From assembly GCA_016987375.1 (NCBI GenBank), contig PJRA01000048.1:2591695-2655694 (forward strand): a DNA stretch of 64,000 nucleotides. Direction: 5' to 3'. Below are positions 48,401 through 58,573 of the stretch, piece by piece. The notes beneath the pieces are model-generated. The model saw nothing but the letters and a program-made list of their open reading frames with translations. It was not told the DNA's origin and searched no databases. Position numbers and translations under genes: made by a program. Source of the DNA: Brachionus koreanus (lineage: Eukaryota > Rotifera > Eurotatoria > Ploima > Brachionidae). Each line of letters starts with the position of its first letter. Within the stretch, counting starts at the first letter, position 1.

Positions 48401-51400
48401 TCAAATTTTTCTTCCATTGAATTCAATTCTCGTTCAAAATCGCTTATTACAAATTTCATTTCTTGCAAATTTCCGTCATAAGCAGCTTCCATAAATTTTT
48501 TTTTTCTTAAATCATTTTTTCGTTTCATTTCTTTTTCACGAAGTTTTTTCAATCGTTTTTTCTCCTCTCTTTCTTGCTCAATTTTTATCATTTGAATGTA
48601 AGCATCTTGTTCCAACTTGGCCAATTTTTCATCAAGTTCTTTTTTTTCCATCTTCAATTTTTTCAGTTCATTTACAGCTTTGAACTTTTTCCAAGCACAT
48701 TGAATTCTAATTGCCGAATTGTAAATCTTCAACTGCTCATCACTCATTTTAGGCTGAACAAAAATAACTGTGGCACTTTTAGGACGTTCAATTGTAATTT
48801 CCGCAGTTTGTGTTTTAACATGGGCTTCCTTAACATCAGTTGTTTTTTTAGCTGGAGCATTTTTAACAGCCTTTTTTACAGGCTTTCCTTTCGGCTTAAG
48901 ATTTTCATTTTTTTTATTCATTTTATCTAAAAATAATATATTTTTTTACTTTAGAAAATTCTAGAGTATCGGTCAGATGTGTGTATAGTATTGGAATCAA
49001 GTAGTGTTACCCATAATGTGCCTTATTCGGATTATTTTGTTGCTAAAAACCGGTTTTGTTTGACAAGGATTAGTGCTAATCAAACTCGTATCATAGTTAA
49101 TTTCCATTTATTTTTTAAGAAGAATCCTAATTTTATAATCAAAAGTAAAAGCTGACCTTTTCTAAGAGACCAAATTTTAATAGAATTTAATTTAAGATTT
49201 TATTGAGAAAAATTCTTTGAGCGCAATTAAAGATTCATTTTTATATCTTGGTAAGTTATATATATATATTTTTTTTTTTAAATTTGTTTCAGGCATTTAA
49301 TTTTAATGCTAATTAAGCGTCTTAAAATAAATTTGGTTTCCAAGGTTTCTTGGAAATTCGGAGGGCTTAACTAATACTAAAACATTTTCTTAAGCTGGCA
49401 TAATCAATCAGTTTCATGATCAAAATTGTCATGAACCAATTACTAACAAAAATGACGTTTTTCCTAAAATTTCTTACACTGACAAAGCAATCTTTGATTT
49501 AAAAGGTGATACGATGAAAATATTGCTTTAAATTTTTGGTCAATGCTTAATTTTTCCTTAAATACGCAAATTGAAGCCTATGGAAGTTTAAAAAATATAT
49601 TGAAGGCAATTAAAGGAACAATGAAGCACAAGGATTAAAGATTTCATCTAAAGTTCATAAAATTAAAGCTTTTGTAAAAAAAAAAAGCTGTAAAATATAG
49701 GTTTGGATGTAAACCCAATAATGAGACTTAACTTAAAAATAAATTTTTTAGGATTTGAGCCACAAAAGTGAAGTTTCATATACAAAATTTAAAAAATATT
49801 ATAATTTTTGTCCTAATGATGAAAAATATTCACATTTTCTGCAAATGATAAAAAATGAAACAAATGTTGTTTGACCTACTGCGGAAATCTGCAAAATTTG
49901 TGCTAATTGATTGAGATTTATTTTCAATTTTGCAAACCTTCGAAGTAGATTTAACAATAACTGTTTCAATTTGTTTCATCTGCAGAAAATATTTTTCATC
50001 ATTAGGACAAAAATTATAAAATTTTTTAAATTTTGTAAATGAAATTTTGTTTATAATTTCACATTGCCAGATTAATTAGCCTTCATTTTTCTTCATTTTA
50101 ATTCTATAATTCTTTTGCTTCATTTTTATAAATTTTAATATTTTGTTTGAATGCTTTACTTGAATTAGAAAGATAAATTTTTACGGTTAATAATGATTAA
50201 TTGAGAGTTATTTTATTTACCGACGATTAATTTAAATTTATAGAAATCTGGCATTATGAATTTTAATTTTTTTTAAAAAATCTATCAAATATTAAATAAT
50301 TTGTATAACTCAAATTTAATCTTAGCAAAAAAAGTCTTCAAAGAACTAAATACATTAAAAATAAAATGCAGAGATTTTGCACATGATAAATTTGAGTGAT
50401 AAAATCGATGTAATAGCTGATAAATTTAACAATGCAATTTTTACGCTATTAAAAAAGCTTTTTCACTTTTGAACTTCTGTTTATGAAAAATTCACAATTC
50501 CAGAAATTGATTTTAAATAGTCTAATATTTAGTTCGATTGTCCCAAATTTTTAATCTTTACCCCAATTTTATTAAAAAACCACTAAAAATAAAAAAAATC
50601 ATAAAAATTGAAAAAATGGACTATTTTATATTAATCAACACCAAATTGATTAGATTGACAATAAAAATTAAGAAAACATGTTTATCACATTATTGATTGT
50701 TTATCACTGTCGGCAAGTCGGTTAGTTACATGAAAATTCCAAATAATGTTATCAAATTGGAAGTTTTTAATTGATCTTTTAAACTCTTCCAATGATTCAC
50801 ATTTTTGAAGATATTCATAAGTTTTAGCAATACTTTTTTATTTTTCCATCATCGGCTGTATCATCAATTGATTTTCAAGACTATAAGATGCTCGCAGAAA
50901 TTGAAATTTTAAAATCTTATATTCAAAAATTTTCTTTTTATATTGCCATCAATTAAAAAGTGTCATATATTAAAAATTTAGGTACTTATATTACCTTTCA
51001 TTTTTTTTAATAAAAAGTGTCATTTTTAATGGATAAGTGTCAAAAATTAAAAAATTAACTAAGAGTCGATTAATTTTTTTATGTAAAATTTTAATAATGA
51101 TTGAGGAAAAAAATTAAAAATTTGGGGCATTCTATTAAAAATTTGTGGTATTGATTTTAATGGCCTTTTTTCTTTAGCCTTCAATTTGTGGAGCTTTTTA
51201 AAATCAAATTTATGATGCTCTGATTTTATGATTTATATTTAGCTAATTATTAGATTTTGTGCTAAAAAAAATTCCAAAAAATGTTCAAAATCTTGAAAAA
51301 AAAATTAAATTTTAAATTATAAGAAATTTTTATAATTTAAATATTATTATTTATTATTTTATTTATAATTGAATGTCTAATTTATATAATTTTTTTAAAA

Positions 51401-52839
51401 TTATAAATTCCATACTATGATTTAAAAATGAAGCTTTCTATTTAGAACAAATAATATGATCATATTTTATTTATCAGATAAAGTGATATATTATTAACTA
51501 ATATGAGTTATGCAAATATTATTATTTACTAATATTAATATAAAAAAATGTTAAAAATTTGATTTTTAGTTGAAAATTCTTTTACAATTGATATATTTAA
51601 AAATTACATGGTCATAATGGTCACGACCGAAAACTGAACCATTAGGGGTGCCGTACCAAACTAACACCAACACCGCACAGTAGCAACCGTACCATAATAA
51701 TCATGTCATATCAAATCATTTTATATAATTTTTTTCATTCACTCAAAAATTTTCATAAATTGATGCATAATCTTATAGTCTTACTTGTATTAATTTAGTT
51801 CAACTAGTACTGTACCGCAAAGAGTCTAGTTTTCGGTCGCGACGACTGGGGCTATGTGATTTTTAATATATATAAACTGTGGGCAAAAATAAATATTTAA
51901 AATTTAAAAATATTTATTTTAAAATAATTTCAAAGATTTAATTTTATTTTTTTCGAATAACGAAAAGCGTATTGCTAATCTCCATAGATTAATTGCAAGT
52001 TCTTAAAAAAAAAAAAAAATTTTACTCTAAAAAATAAAAACGATTTCTAATTAGTCTAAATTTTGAACATTTTAATTTCGATTTGATCATAATTTATTTT
52101 GAAAGTTAAAAAATTTTTATTTTAAAGAAAAAAATTTGCCAGAATATACAAAATTACCAAAAAAAACCGGTACCATTTCAGCTTTTAAAGTGGAACAAGA
52201 TGCTATGTCTCCTGTTGATTCATTCGAAGCAGATAAACCGATGAAACCAGAACATAGATCAAAAGTCTCAACCAAAAAGCACTTTAAAAAACGTCATACA
52301 AATCCTACTTCTGAAAATCGAAATCTGGAAAACCAGTTTTTTCGATCGAATTCTGAAAATGCTGTTCTAGAACGAACCCCTTCTAATTCCGCTCAAAAAG
52401 TTCCAATTCAGAAATTTTCATTTTTCGGACTCGAAATCAATGTTGATACACTTGTTAGACTTTTTATCGTTGCGTAAGAATCATTTTATTTCTCTCATTT
52501 TAAAATAAATTTTAATTAAATTTTAGAATGGTATTTCTGATGATAATAAATGGTATTTTGTATTACAAATTAAGACGCATTGAGTCGTTGGCAGATAGCT
52601 TAAAAAGTGATCCAAATATCGTTTACAAGTAAAACTTTAATTAATTTAAAAATTAAACTTAATTTAATATTTCAAGATCGGGACAATTTGATGAACAAGC
52701 TTTAACAAATTTGCCTCTTAAAAAACAGACTGATTGGCAATTGGCTATAAAAAATACACTAGAAGCAATATCAAAGATGGAAAATTCTCTTAGACAATTA
52801 AATAACAATTTTGAAACTCACGAGACCAAGGAATTGTAG
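42445..52839 (+). CDS. GRAMD1: Aster/GRAMD1 sterol-transfer protein (14 exons, 923 aa)
   Basis: Aster proteins sit in the ER and move accessible cholesterol from the plasma membrane. Exons: 42445-42590, 43338-43725, 44230-44415, 44472-44648, 44876-44999, 45057-45319, 45695-45736, 46453-46678, 46732-47096, 48955-49144, 49197-49250, 52128-52473, 52527-52628, 52677-52839; phases match throughout (2772 nt). N-terminal Ser-rich region; GRAM domain from KPWYSVFTNTYKQKNEDFHR (about 174) through YSCALQREILAHGRLYVS to IIPNAISLVLDNERYFLTSF. VASt sterol domain (about 559-720): FNMSVNQLFECLFGHTEF, VTHNVPYSDYFVAKNRFCLT, FIEKNSLSAIKDSF. One ER membrane helix (about 825-850, VRLFIVAMVFLMIINGILYY) and a short C-terminal coil. 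Exon 7 is only 42 nt. Intron 9 splits VASt and holds a complete antisense gene. Confidence 0.93.
47119..48921 (-). CDS. IQANK1: IQ-motif and ankyrin-repeat protein, IQANK1-like (600 aa), nested in Aster intron 9
   Basis: One exon of 600 aa. In order: a Lys/Ala-rich N-terminus; an IQ motif AIRIQCAWKKFKA (about residues 68-80) for calmodulin binding; a charged helix; two ankyrin repeats, NSALSEAAAGGSAEVCKFLL and TPLWRASFAGHLHCVQLLLE (about 200-260); a long coiled coil (about 285-400); an acidic stretch (DSDPGSDDDESDLDDD); and a C-terminal domain (about 430-600) with FLRYRDTNYVNCLDM and SIRYGKPFVIDLM. This layout matches the animal IQANK1 family, whose role is not well known and which may be ciliary. 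The reading frame starts 33 bp from the host acceptor and stops 22 bp from the host donor, so its transcript must overlap Aster exons in antisense. A shortened paralogue of its C-terminal domain lies at 54564. Confidence 0.88.
   Translation of the reverse strand: MNKKNENLKPKGKPVKKAVKNAPAKKTTDVKEAHVKTQTAEITIERPKSATVIFVQPKMSDEQLKIYNSAIRIQCAWKKFKAVNELKKLKMEKKELDEKLAKLEQDAYIQMIKIEQEREEKKRLKKLREKEMKRKNDLRKKKFMEAAYDGNLQEMKFVISDFERELNSMEEKFDHGKIKQAILNLIDCKDSNNNSALSEAAAGGSAEVCKFLLSNNADPNSRGAFNRTPLWRASFAGHLHCVQLLLENGADPRLYSQDGQRVIDAATKDNVIEVLKNWNIQLTERMLQQIEKSRKEIKQEQINGLEEQKKMAKKDYEQLRTQFEYVKNELLKCTTELQRLHDEYLLNPDMYAPLIDKKESERIELNAKSDQLKEKSVKSRIFYKDLLSEIRKEKKKIKNDTEESDSDPGSDDDESDLDDDKIMKINIKELDDMVLRDITGSLKKTDKWPIIIDQNDQASTFLRYRDTNYVNCLDMKSMEKEKFRIALLGSIRYGKPFVIDLMQYDQELIEAVKSTCDQIDDKLFDDIFSKELINDDKFVRLIRVEIDGKEYEVTNFNKMRLSNFKVILLTSNPYPSEKVLNKSFPIKVITNAPKDDDLFF
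49771..50048. repeat. Foldback element in Aster intron 11
   Basis: The two halves are reverse complements of each other with mismatches: left TAATTTTTGTCCTAATGATG (from about 49800) and right CATCATTAGGACAAAAATTA (about 49998-50017), extending outward to AAGTTTCAT...ATGAAATTTTG and inward to ATCTGCAAAATTTG/CAATTTTGCAAAC. Arms about 130 bp, centre near 49915. Noncoding. Confidence 0.75.
51606..51858. repeat. MITE-like element with CGACCGAAAACT ends, Aster intron 11
   Basis: The left end ACATGGTCATAATGGTCA runs into CGACCGAAAACT (51624-51635). The right end is the inverse: AGTTTTCGGTCG (51828-51839), then CGACGACTGGGGCTATGT. The interior is less A/T-rich than its surroundings (ACCAACACCGCACAG). 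The flanks are A/T-rich and no sure target duplication can be fixed. Confidence 0.65.
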
Positions 52840-54563
52840 TTTATCGTGTTTATTGCCCAAATTTTGACTAGTCATTTTTTCGGCATGTCTTTTTTTTTCT
52901 GGGGTTGGCGATATTCTAAGTTAAAAACAATTGATTTTTAATTTAATACTTGTAAATTAGAGTTTAATCTTTGTTAATTTTTGAATATTTTTTCAAATTA
53001 TTTTATTTTTTTATTTACCAGACTTAAATCAATATTATGATCTTGGTTTATTTTTGAACTGCTAGATTCCTCAATCAAATATTTTTTTATTTTTTGTTCT
53101 CGAAAATAATATTTATTTTTATGCTGAAATAAGTTCAAAAAGTATTTTAATAAAAAATTTAATTGCAAATTTTATTTTCAAGTTTATTTGATTTTTTATC
53201 ATAAAATAGTATTTATTCATAGTTTTTAAGACTGATTGGAGTCTAGAACCAAACGAGTATATTAAATTATATTGGCATGTTAATTTTTATTGCTTAAATT
53301 TCTGAATAAAGCACCAATTTAACTTAGTGTTTATTATTTTTTAATGGAATCAAAAAAAAATTTCCTAAAAATTAAAATGGCTTAAATTTTTTTTGGGAGT
53401 GACAAAAATTACCAAAAGAGGTGATAAATACTCTATGTAATCTGATAAAAAACAATTTTCTAATAAAAAAAAAATAATCGATTGACAGGCATATTTGTTA
53501 AAATGACTATTTAATTATTTTACCAGTACAAAATAAAAGCTATTTTAGAAAAAAAATAAACTAGTTTAAGTGACGAAAATATTTATTTAAATAACAAAAT
53601 GAATAAATTGACTGAAAGTTTACTTAATCACGAAAATTAGAAGGATGTTTTTGGGTGTATTAGAATGTACTTTTTTTATTTAAAATTTTAATGTCATGAA
53701 GATTTTTTTATAAACAAAAATGTTCTACAAATGTTCTCAGTGCGATAAAAGGCTTACAGTCCGTGTTACATGTTTAACAAAAGTAAAATTTCACCTGCTC
53801 AACCAAAAACTTTTTATCTTTTAGATATAAAAAATGACCAAAAAAAGATTTTGATAAATGGCGAACAATAAATGTTTTTACCTGCTGAACATTTTATTAT
53901 ATTGTCTACTGAAAAAATAAAATTAGCTACGAAAATAACTATTTATCATTAGTAAAAGCCTTGGTTCAAAACCCGCTGAGGGTAGAAAAATCTTACATGT
54001 TTACATGTTTAAACCCCTTTCATAAAAAAATGAGGGACCGGTTTCGACTGGGAAAAATTTGCAATGTAGATGATCAACTCGATGCAGTAGCCTTTGTGTC
54101 AGATCGTAGCTGTTTCTCAAAAAAGTACTTGAAAAGGAGATGAGCGCCTCCCCATTATCCACTAGGATAGAATAGGGTCAAAAAAAAGTAAAAGCCTTTA
54201 GTAAAAAAATTACTAAAGTAAAAAAAGCTTTTTGCTAGGAGGAAAAAATGTTTTATAGGAAAATCCATTCAAAAGTCGTAAAGCTTAAGCATTAACAGCA
54301 ACTTTTCATGATTTTTTTTTTTAGTAATTTTTTCCCTCGAAATTTTTGATTTAATTTTATTTTTTATTGAGAATTGAAATATTGAACTTTATGAAAGTCT
54401 TTAAATGCGAAATTCACCTGTTTAAACATCTAATTAGTTTAATATAATTACAAAAGATTCGTAATCTAAACACAAGCACTTAAAACAGTAACTCAGCAAC
54501 GTTAAATTTTTCGAAATCGAAAAAGAGTTGTTAAACAATTTTTATTGTTAATTACTTAAAAAA
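52840..54563. other. Intergenic between Aster and the IQANK1-C paralogue
   Basis: Mostly A/T-rich. The one distinct patch is about 53955-54175, less A/T-rich, with GGTTCAAAACCCGCTGAGGG near its start and GAGCGCCTCCCCATTATCC near its end. GGTTCAAAACC resembles a pol III B box, so a SINE is possible, but no A box or tail is clear. Confidence 0.4.
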
Positions 54564-55229
54564 ATGAGTAACAAATCGACAGCTTCGAAAAATTCAAAAC
54601 AAGCCCAAAAACCAGAAACTAAAGATGTAACATTAAGACCAACTTCATCAAAGCCAAATAAGCCTATTGAGGCTGCTAAACCTGTTGGATTAAACGAACC
54701 AAAAAAATTAAATTTGAAAGAGATGATAGGCATAATTTTTGACTCCCCTGAGTTTCCAAATGAATGTTTTACTATTATCGACGAAACAACTCGAGTTAGT
54801 GCATTTCTTAGACATCGAGACACTAATTATTTGGATTGTCTAAATAAACAAACAATGGAACCTGAAAGAATACGTGTTGCTGTTATAAGTGCTATTCGAT
54901 ATGGAAAATCTCTAATTTTCGGTAAAAAATATTCTGTTTTATATAAATTTATAGTGTTTATTTTTCTAGATTTACTTGATAGTCCTGATATTATTGAACA
55001 TATTGAACGATGTATAAATCAAGTTGATCCAAATTTATTCAAAGAGTTGTGCGATTTCAGTATTCTAAAAGATAATCGATATTTGGATTATGTCAAAGAA
55101 AAAGATGGCGATGATTTTAAGAGTCATTTTTTCACAGATTTAACTTTGATAAATTTTAGGGTAATTTTCTTAAGTACTAAATCAAACGAAAATATTAACA
55201 AACTCGGAAAGCAATTCATTATAGTTTAA
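54564..55229 (+). CDS. IQANK1 C-terminal-domain paralogue (2 exons, 205 aa)
   Basis: Exons 54564-54921 and 54970-55229. The protein aligns with residues about 430-600 of the nested IQANK1-like gene: FLRHRDTNYLDCLNKQTMEP against FLRYRDTNYVNCLDMKSMEK, AISAIRYGK-type AVISAIRYGKSLIFDLLDSP against GSIRYGKPFVIDLM, and LINFRVIFLSTKS against LSNFKVILLTSNP. IQ motif, ankyrin repeats and coiled coil are absent; instead there is a 50-residue Lys/Ser/Pro tail. The 48-bp intron is a multiple of three and has no stop, so the genomic frame stays open through it, but removing it restores the alignment. Function unknown; probably a functional partial duplicate. Confidence 0.8.
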   Translation: MSNKSTASKNSKQAQKPETKDVTLRPTSSKPNKPIEAAKPVGLNEPKKLNLKEMIGIIFDSPEFPNECFTIIDETTRVSAFLRHRDTNYLDCLNKQTMEPERIRVAVISAIRYGKSLIFGKKYSVLYKFIVFIFLDLLDSPDIIEHIERCINQVDPNLFKELCDFSILKDNRYLDYVKEKDGDDFKSHFFTDLTLINFRVIFLSTKSNENINKLGKQFIIV

Positions 55230-55799
55230 GATTTTGACAAATTTTCAAAATATTAGTTTTATTAGTTTATTAAATTTTTAAATTTGAATAAAAATTGTAA
55301 AAAATTGTAAAATTTTAATGCTGAAATTTAAAATATTAAAAGAAATTTTTGAAAATCAAAAAAGTAAAGTTGATCAAATTTAACTTAATTTAATTTTTGT
55401 AGAATTTTAAAGCTTTATTTCTAAACTTTTGAAAAAGGATTGTCATCGTCTTTTTTTAAAAGAATTCCGCCGTGGCTTTGATAATGAGTCTTGGAGACTT
55501 TTCTAGAATTATTTTTATAATAGAATAATTCACAAATATTTCTTAATGATTAGGGAAATTCAAAATTGTATTTCTTAGACCAAAATTTCTATATTTCTAA
55601 TCCTTCTTTTTCTTATTACTGTGTCTTTTTCTTATTAATGCTTCTGAAACAATAAATTTATGTTGAGTTAAAAAAAAATTTTGAAGACACTATTCTTCTT
55701 TCAAAACTCCCCTTAGAATTGAAAAAAAAAGATTAATCAGAAATGGTACGAAATATTTAAGCTTTAGATTTAAGAAATTGTGGAAACCTGATTGGACCA

Positions 55800-56848
55800 A
55801 TGGCGAAAAAAAATAATGGAACAAAAATATCTGAATTTTTATTCAAGATCGATTTTTTTTCTGATGTAAAAAATTTATTTTTCAATAGAATTATAATTTT
55901 AAATAATGAAAAAACTCCATCGTGACCGATTTTTCTGAGCTTTGCTTTGGCCTCCGTCATAAGGGATTTCACAAAATTTAAGTCAAATTCCTTCAATGAG
56001 GTTAATCAGCTGTTGCTCTGTTGAGGCTTATACTTTTTCACTCATACAACCCCAAAAATTTTCGATTGGGCGCGCTTGAGGGACATTTGGTCAGGCCAAA
56101 AAACTTAGTCAAGGTCTTCATGATACTCATGTATAAATGGTAGCAGTCGTTTATTCAAGCATTCGTCGATATAGATGCTCGAATTGATGGCAACTGACTT
56201 TGATAATCGAAAAAAAGGCTTAGACATACCTCGATCAGATATGGCTATCCAAACAAGCACCTTCTTTGGAAACTTCTCTTTTCCAGCAAACCGAACACTG
56301 TCCGGATTAGTAGACTTGTTATTGTGTAATATCCTGCATTTCTTGGCATGTTGTAGCCCGCCAAAGTAAAGTATTTTTCGCCGTCCAAAATAAGCGAACA
56401 TGGTGAACGATATAGCATATATGAAAGTTTTTTACTCAATTTCTTGGCTTTCTCATGCTGTACGGCGCTATATTTTGGTGTTTTTTCACGTTTACGATAT
56501 GAAATATCCATTTTTGTTAACTGCAGGCATTAACGTTCTCTTATTGTCCTTAATCGGATCTCCAATTTGAATACGGTTGATCGTATTATATATAGTGCTT
56601 CGACCGATTGCTTGCTTAGTAAAGTGCGCTACAATGTCGGATTTTGCCATTTGTGAAATGATATTTTTGGCTGTTTTTCGAAAAGCCTCTCGTTCAGACA
56701 CAGAAAGTCCCATTTTAAAATTTCTTTTTTGCAATATTATTGCTAATTTTTAGTAGTTTATAAATAAATATATATATGATCCCCTGATCATTTTAATGAT
56801 CGGGAAAGTTAACTTAACTTTTGTCCATTTACTTATGCATCACCCGTA
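55800..56848 (-). mobile_element. Dead Tc1/mariner-type transposon
   Basis: The minus strand carries a fragmented transposase with several frameshifts: helix-turn-helix KSDIVAHFTKQAIGRSTIYN (near 56640), catalytic block LILDGEKYFTLAGYNMPRNA (near 56400), KFPKKVLVWIAISDRGMSKP FF (near 56270), a WPDQMSLKRAQSKIFGVV stretch (near 56090; WxD..P.ARPIENFWG in intact relatives), and the end NFVKSLMTEAKAKLRKIGHDGVF. The right end reads inward CGGGTGATGCATAAGTAAAT (56846 downward), followed by TA at 56847. A weak counterpart is near 55801-55832. About 1.05 kb, normal for mariner. Inactive. Confidence 0.82.
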
Positions 56849-56999
56849 AATAGCTTTGCAATCAAGAAATCGATAATTAAAAATGTAAAATTTAAGCTTT
56901 AAATTTACAAAAGTATCAATTTACTCAATATTGACTTAGTAAAATCTGCTTAATCTGCTAATCTGCTCTGGTTGACTAGTGTTTCATTAATTTAAATAC

Positions 57000-57310
57000 A
57001 GGAACAAAAAAAAATAGCCAAATCTACAAAAATGCAATATAGGATTCTGAGAGTGATAAAATTTTTTCTTCCTAAAACAAGCGTTAATACTATACACAGA
57101 GTGCTTAAAATTGATAAAATAGAGGACAGATCAAACCAACTATTCATTAAATTTATGAAAACGAGAGCTAAACATGAACTAATCGCAAAAGAAATCTATG
57201 ATTACCTCTCTAAAAGACCCAATGAATCACAACAAAAATTCAGAACAGCTTTTGATAAGCTACAATCATAAATTACAAAAATTTTCCTAACAGGCTGACT
57301 GAAAAGAAGG
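57000..57310 (+). mobile_element. LINE C-terminal fragment, unit 1 of a tandem duplication
   Basis: The plus strand reads QYRILRVIKFFLPKTSVNTI, then LKIDKIEDRSNQLFIKFMKT and LIAKEIYDYLS. This is the RAL.II...P..T....H..L.I..I..R..QL segment following the polymerase of jockey-like LINEs. There is no upstream polymerase. A diverged second copy of 57120-57310 follows. Confidence 0.7.
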
Positions 57311-57419
57311 CACTACGCCGTTCGGAGCTGCCAAGAGGAACTTTTCCCTCTAAATTAAATTTTAAATAAATAAAAAAATAAATCAAGCATTGATCTATAG
57401 ACCGATTAAAATTGAAAAA

Positions 57420-57600
57420 AATTAAATAAATATTAAACAGTTATTCATAAAATTTATGAAAGCAATAGCTCAACATGAATTAATCGCAAACGGAACCAAC
57501 GATAACAATCATAGCAGTTTTTGATAAGCTTACCAGTAAAATACAAAAATATTCCCAACAGACTGGCTTAAAAGTAGATGACACAGTGTCAAAAACTTTT
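57420..57600 (+). repeat. Diverged second copy of the LINE fragment
   Basis: TATTCATAAAATTTATGAAA, then GCTCAACATGAATTAATCGC, TTTTTGATAAGCTTACCAG and ATTCCCAACAGACTGGCT repeat in order the blocks at 57140-57300 (for example TATTCATTAAATTTATGAAA and CTAAACATGAACTAATCGCA). The spacing suggests tandem duplication of about 310 bp, followed by decay and a deletion of roughly 40 bp in the second unit. Confidence 0.65.
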
Positions 57601-58573
57601 CAAAAGTCACTAAATTGAAAAACACATAATTTCAAAAGTTCATTTTTTGATAAAACAGCGGTAAAACAGATATACCACGATAATTAATTAGATCTTGAGT
57701 TGATCCTTTATTTTTAAATAAAAGTGTGACAAATAAAAATTAAATAGATATGCAATTATGGTGTGTAGCTTAGATGATGCAGCTTTTACTATCTTAATTT
57801 AAGTTTTAATGAATATTTTATATTTTATATTCGATTCATCAGATTTTTAAATTTTTTTTAAAATAAAAGAAATAGAGTGAGTGAATAATACTTTTTAGCT
57901 TTTTAATTAATTATATAAATAAATTTTTTCTTGTATGCATTATTTGGTAATAGTTTAAAAAAACAATCAAAAACTCATTTATTGCTTTTATTATTTCGCT
58001 CCCTAGATTTTGAGATAATTTTGTGTTCAATATCTAGTCAAGTCTTTATAGAATGAGAAAAAATAAAGGGCCAAATTTTAATTATAGTGTTAAAAAATAT
58101 TTGACTGGAAACTTACCTTCAAGTTATTTTAATTCCGATTAAAGTCTTAAATTTTAAAGTTTTATATATTTTTAAAAAATTAATTATATTTAGATCTAGA
58201 ACAATTTTTACAAGCAATATTTCTAAGCTAGATTTCGAAGGCTGAATAATTTGGTAAAATTGCATTCCCATTTAAAATTACCATGAAGACTCATAAAATC
58301 AAAAAGGTAAACAAGCGGAGAAAAATCTTTCGATTTTTTCAAAAAAAATTTAATTATAAATAAGAATTTTAATTTTATTTCAAATTAGTTTTGTTTTGAT
58401 TTATCATTCATTCAATTTTGTTTTTTTTTGAGGTAAATTTGATGGATGAAATTATTTTACTAAAATGATTTTTTTTTGAATAATTTTAAAATAATTTATT
58501 TATGCTTATCAAATTTGACTGACTAAATAAATAAAATATTCAAAATTTTAAAATTATTTCAAATAGTTTAGAA
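57601..58573. other. A/T-rich intergenic upstream of the VASt paralogue
   Basis: Nothing recognised; it should include the promoter of the downstream gene. Confidence 0.45.

Noticed and set aside
52136..52477. A separate 113-aa gene
   Set aside because: It starts with TTG, not ATG, and is the exon between the VASt domain and the membrane helix of Aster, with matching phases on both sides.
57032..57271. 79-aa small gene
   Set aside because: Matches the C-terminal segment of LINE polyproteins and has a diverged tandem copy.
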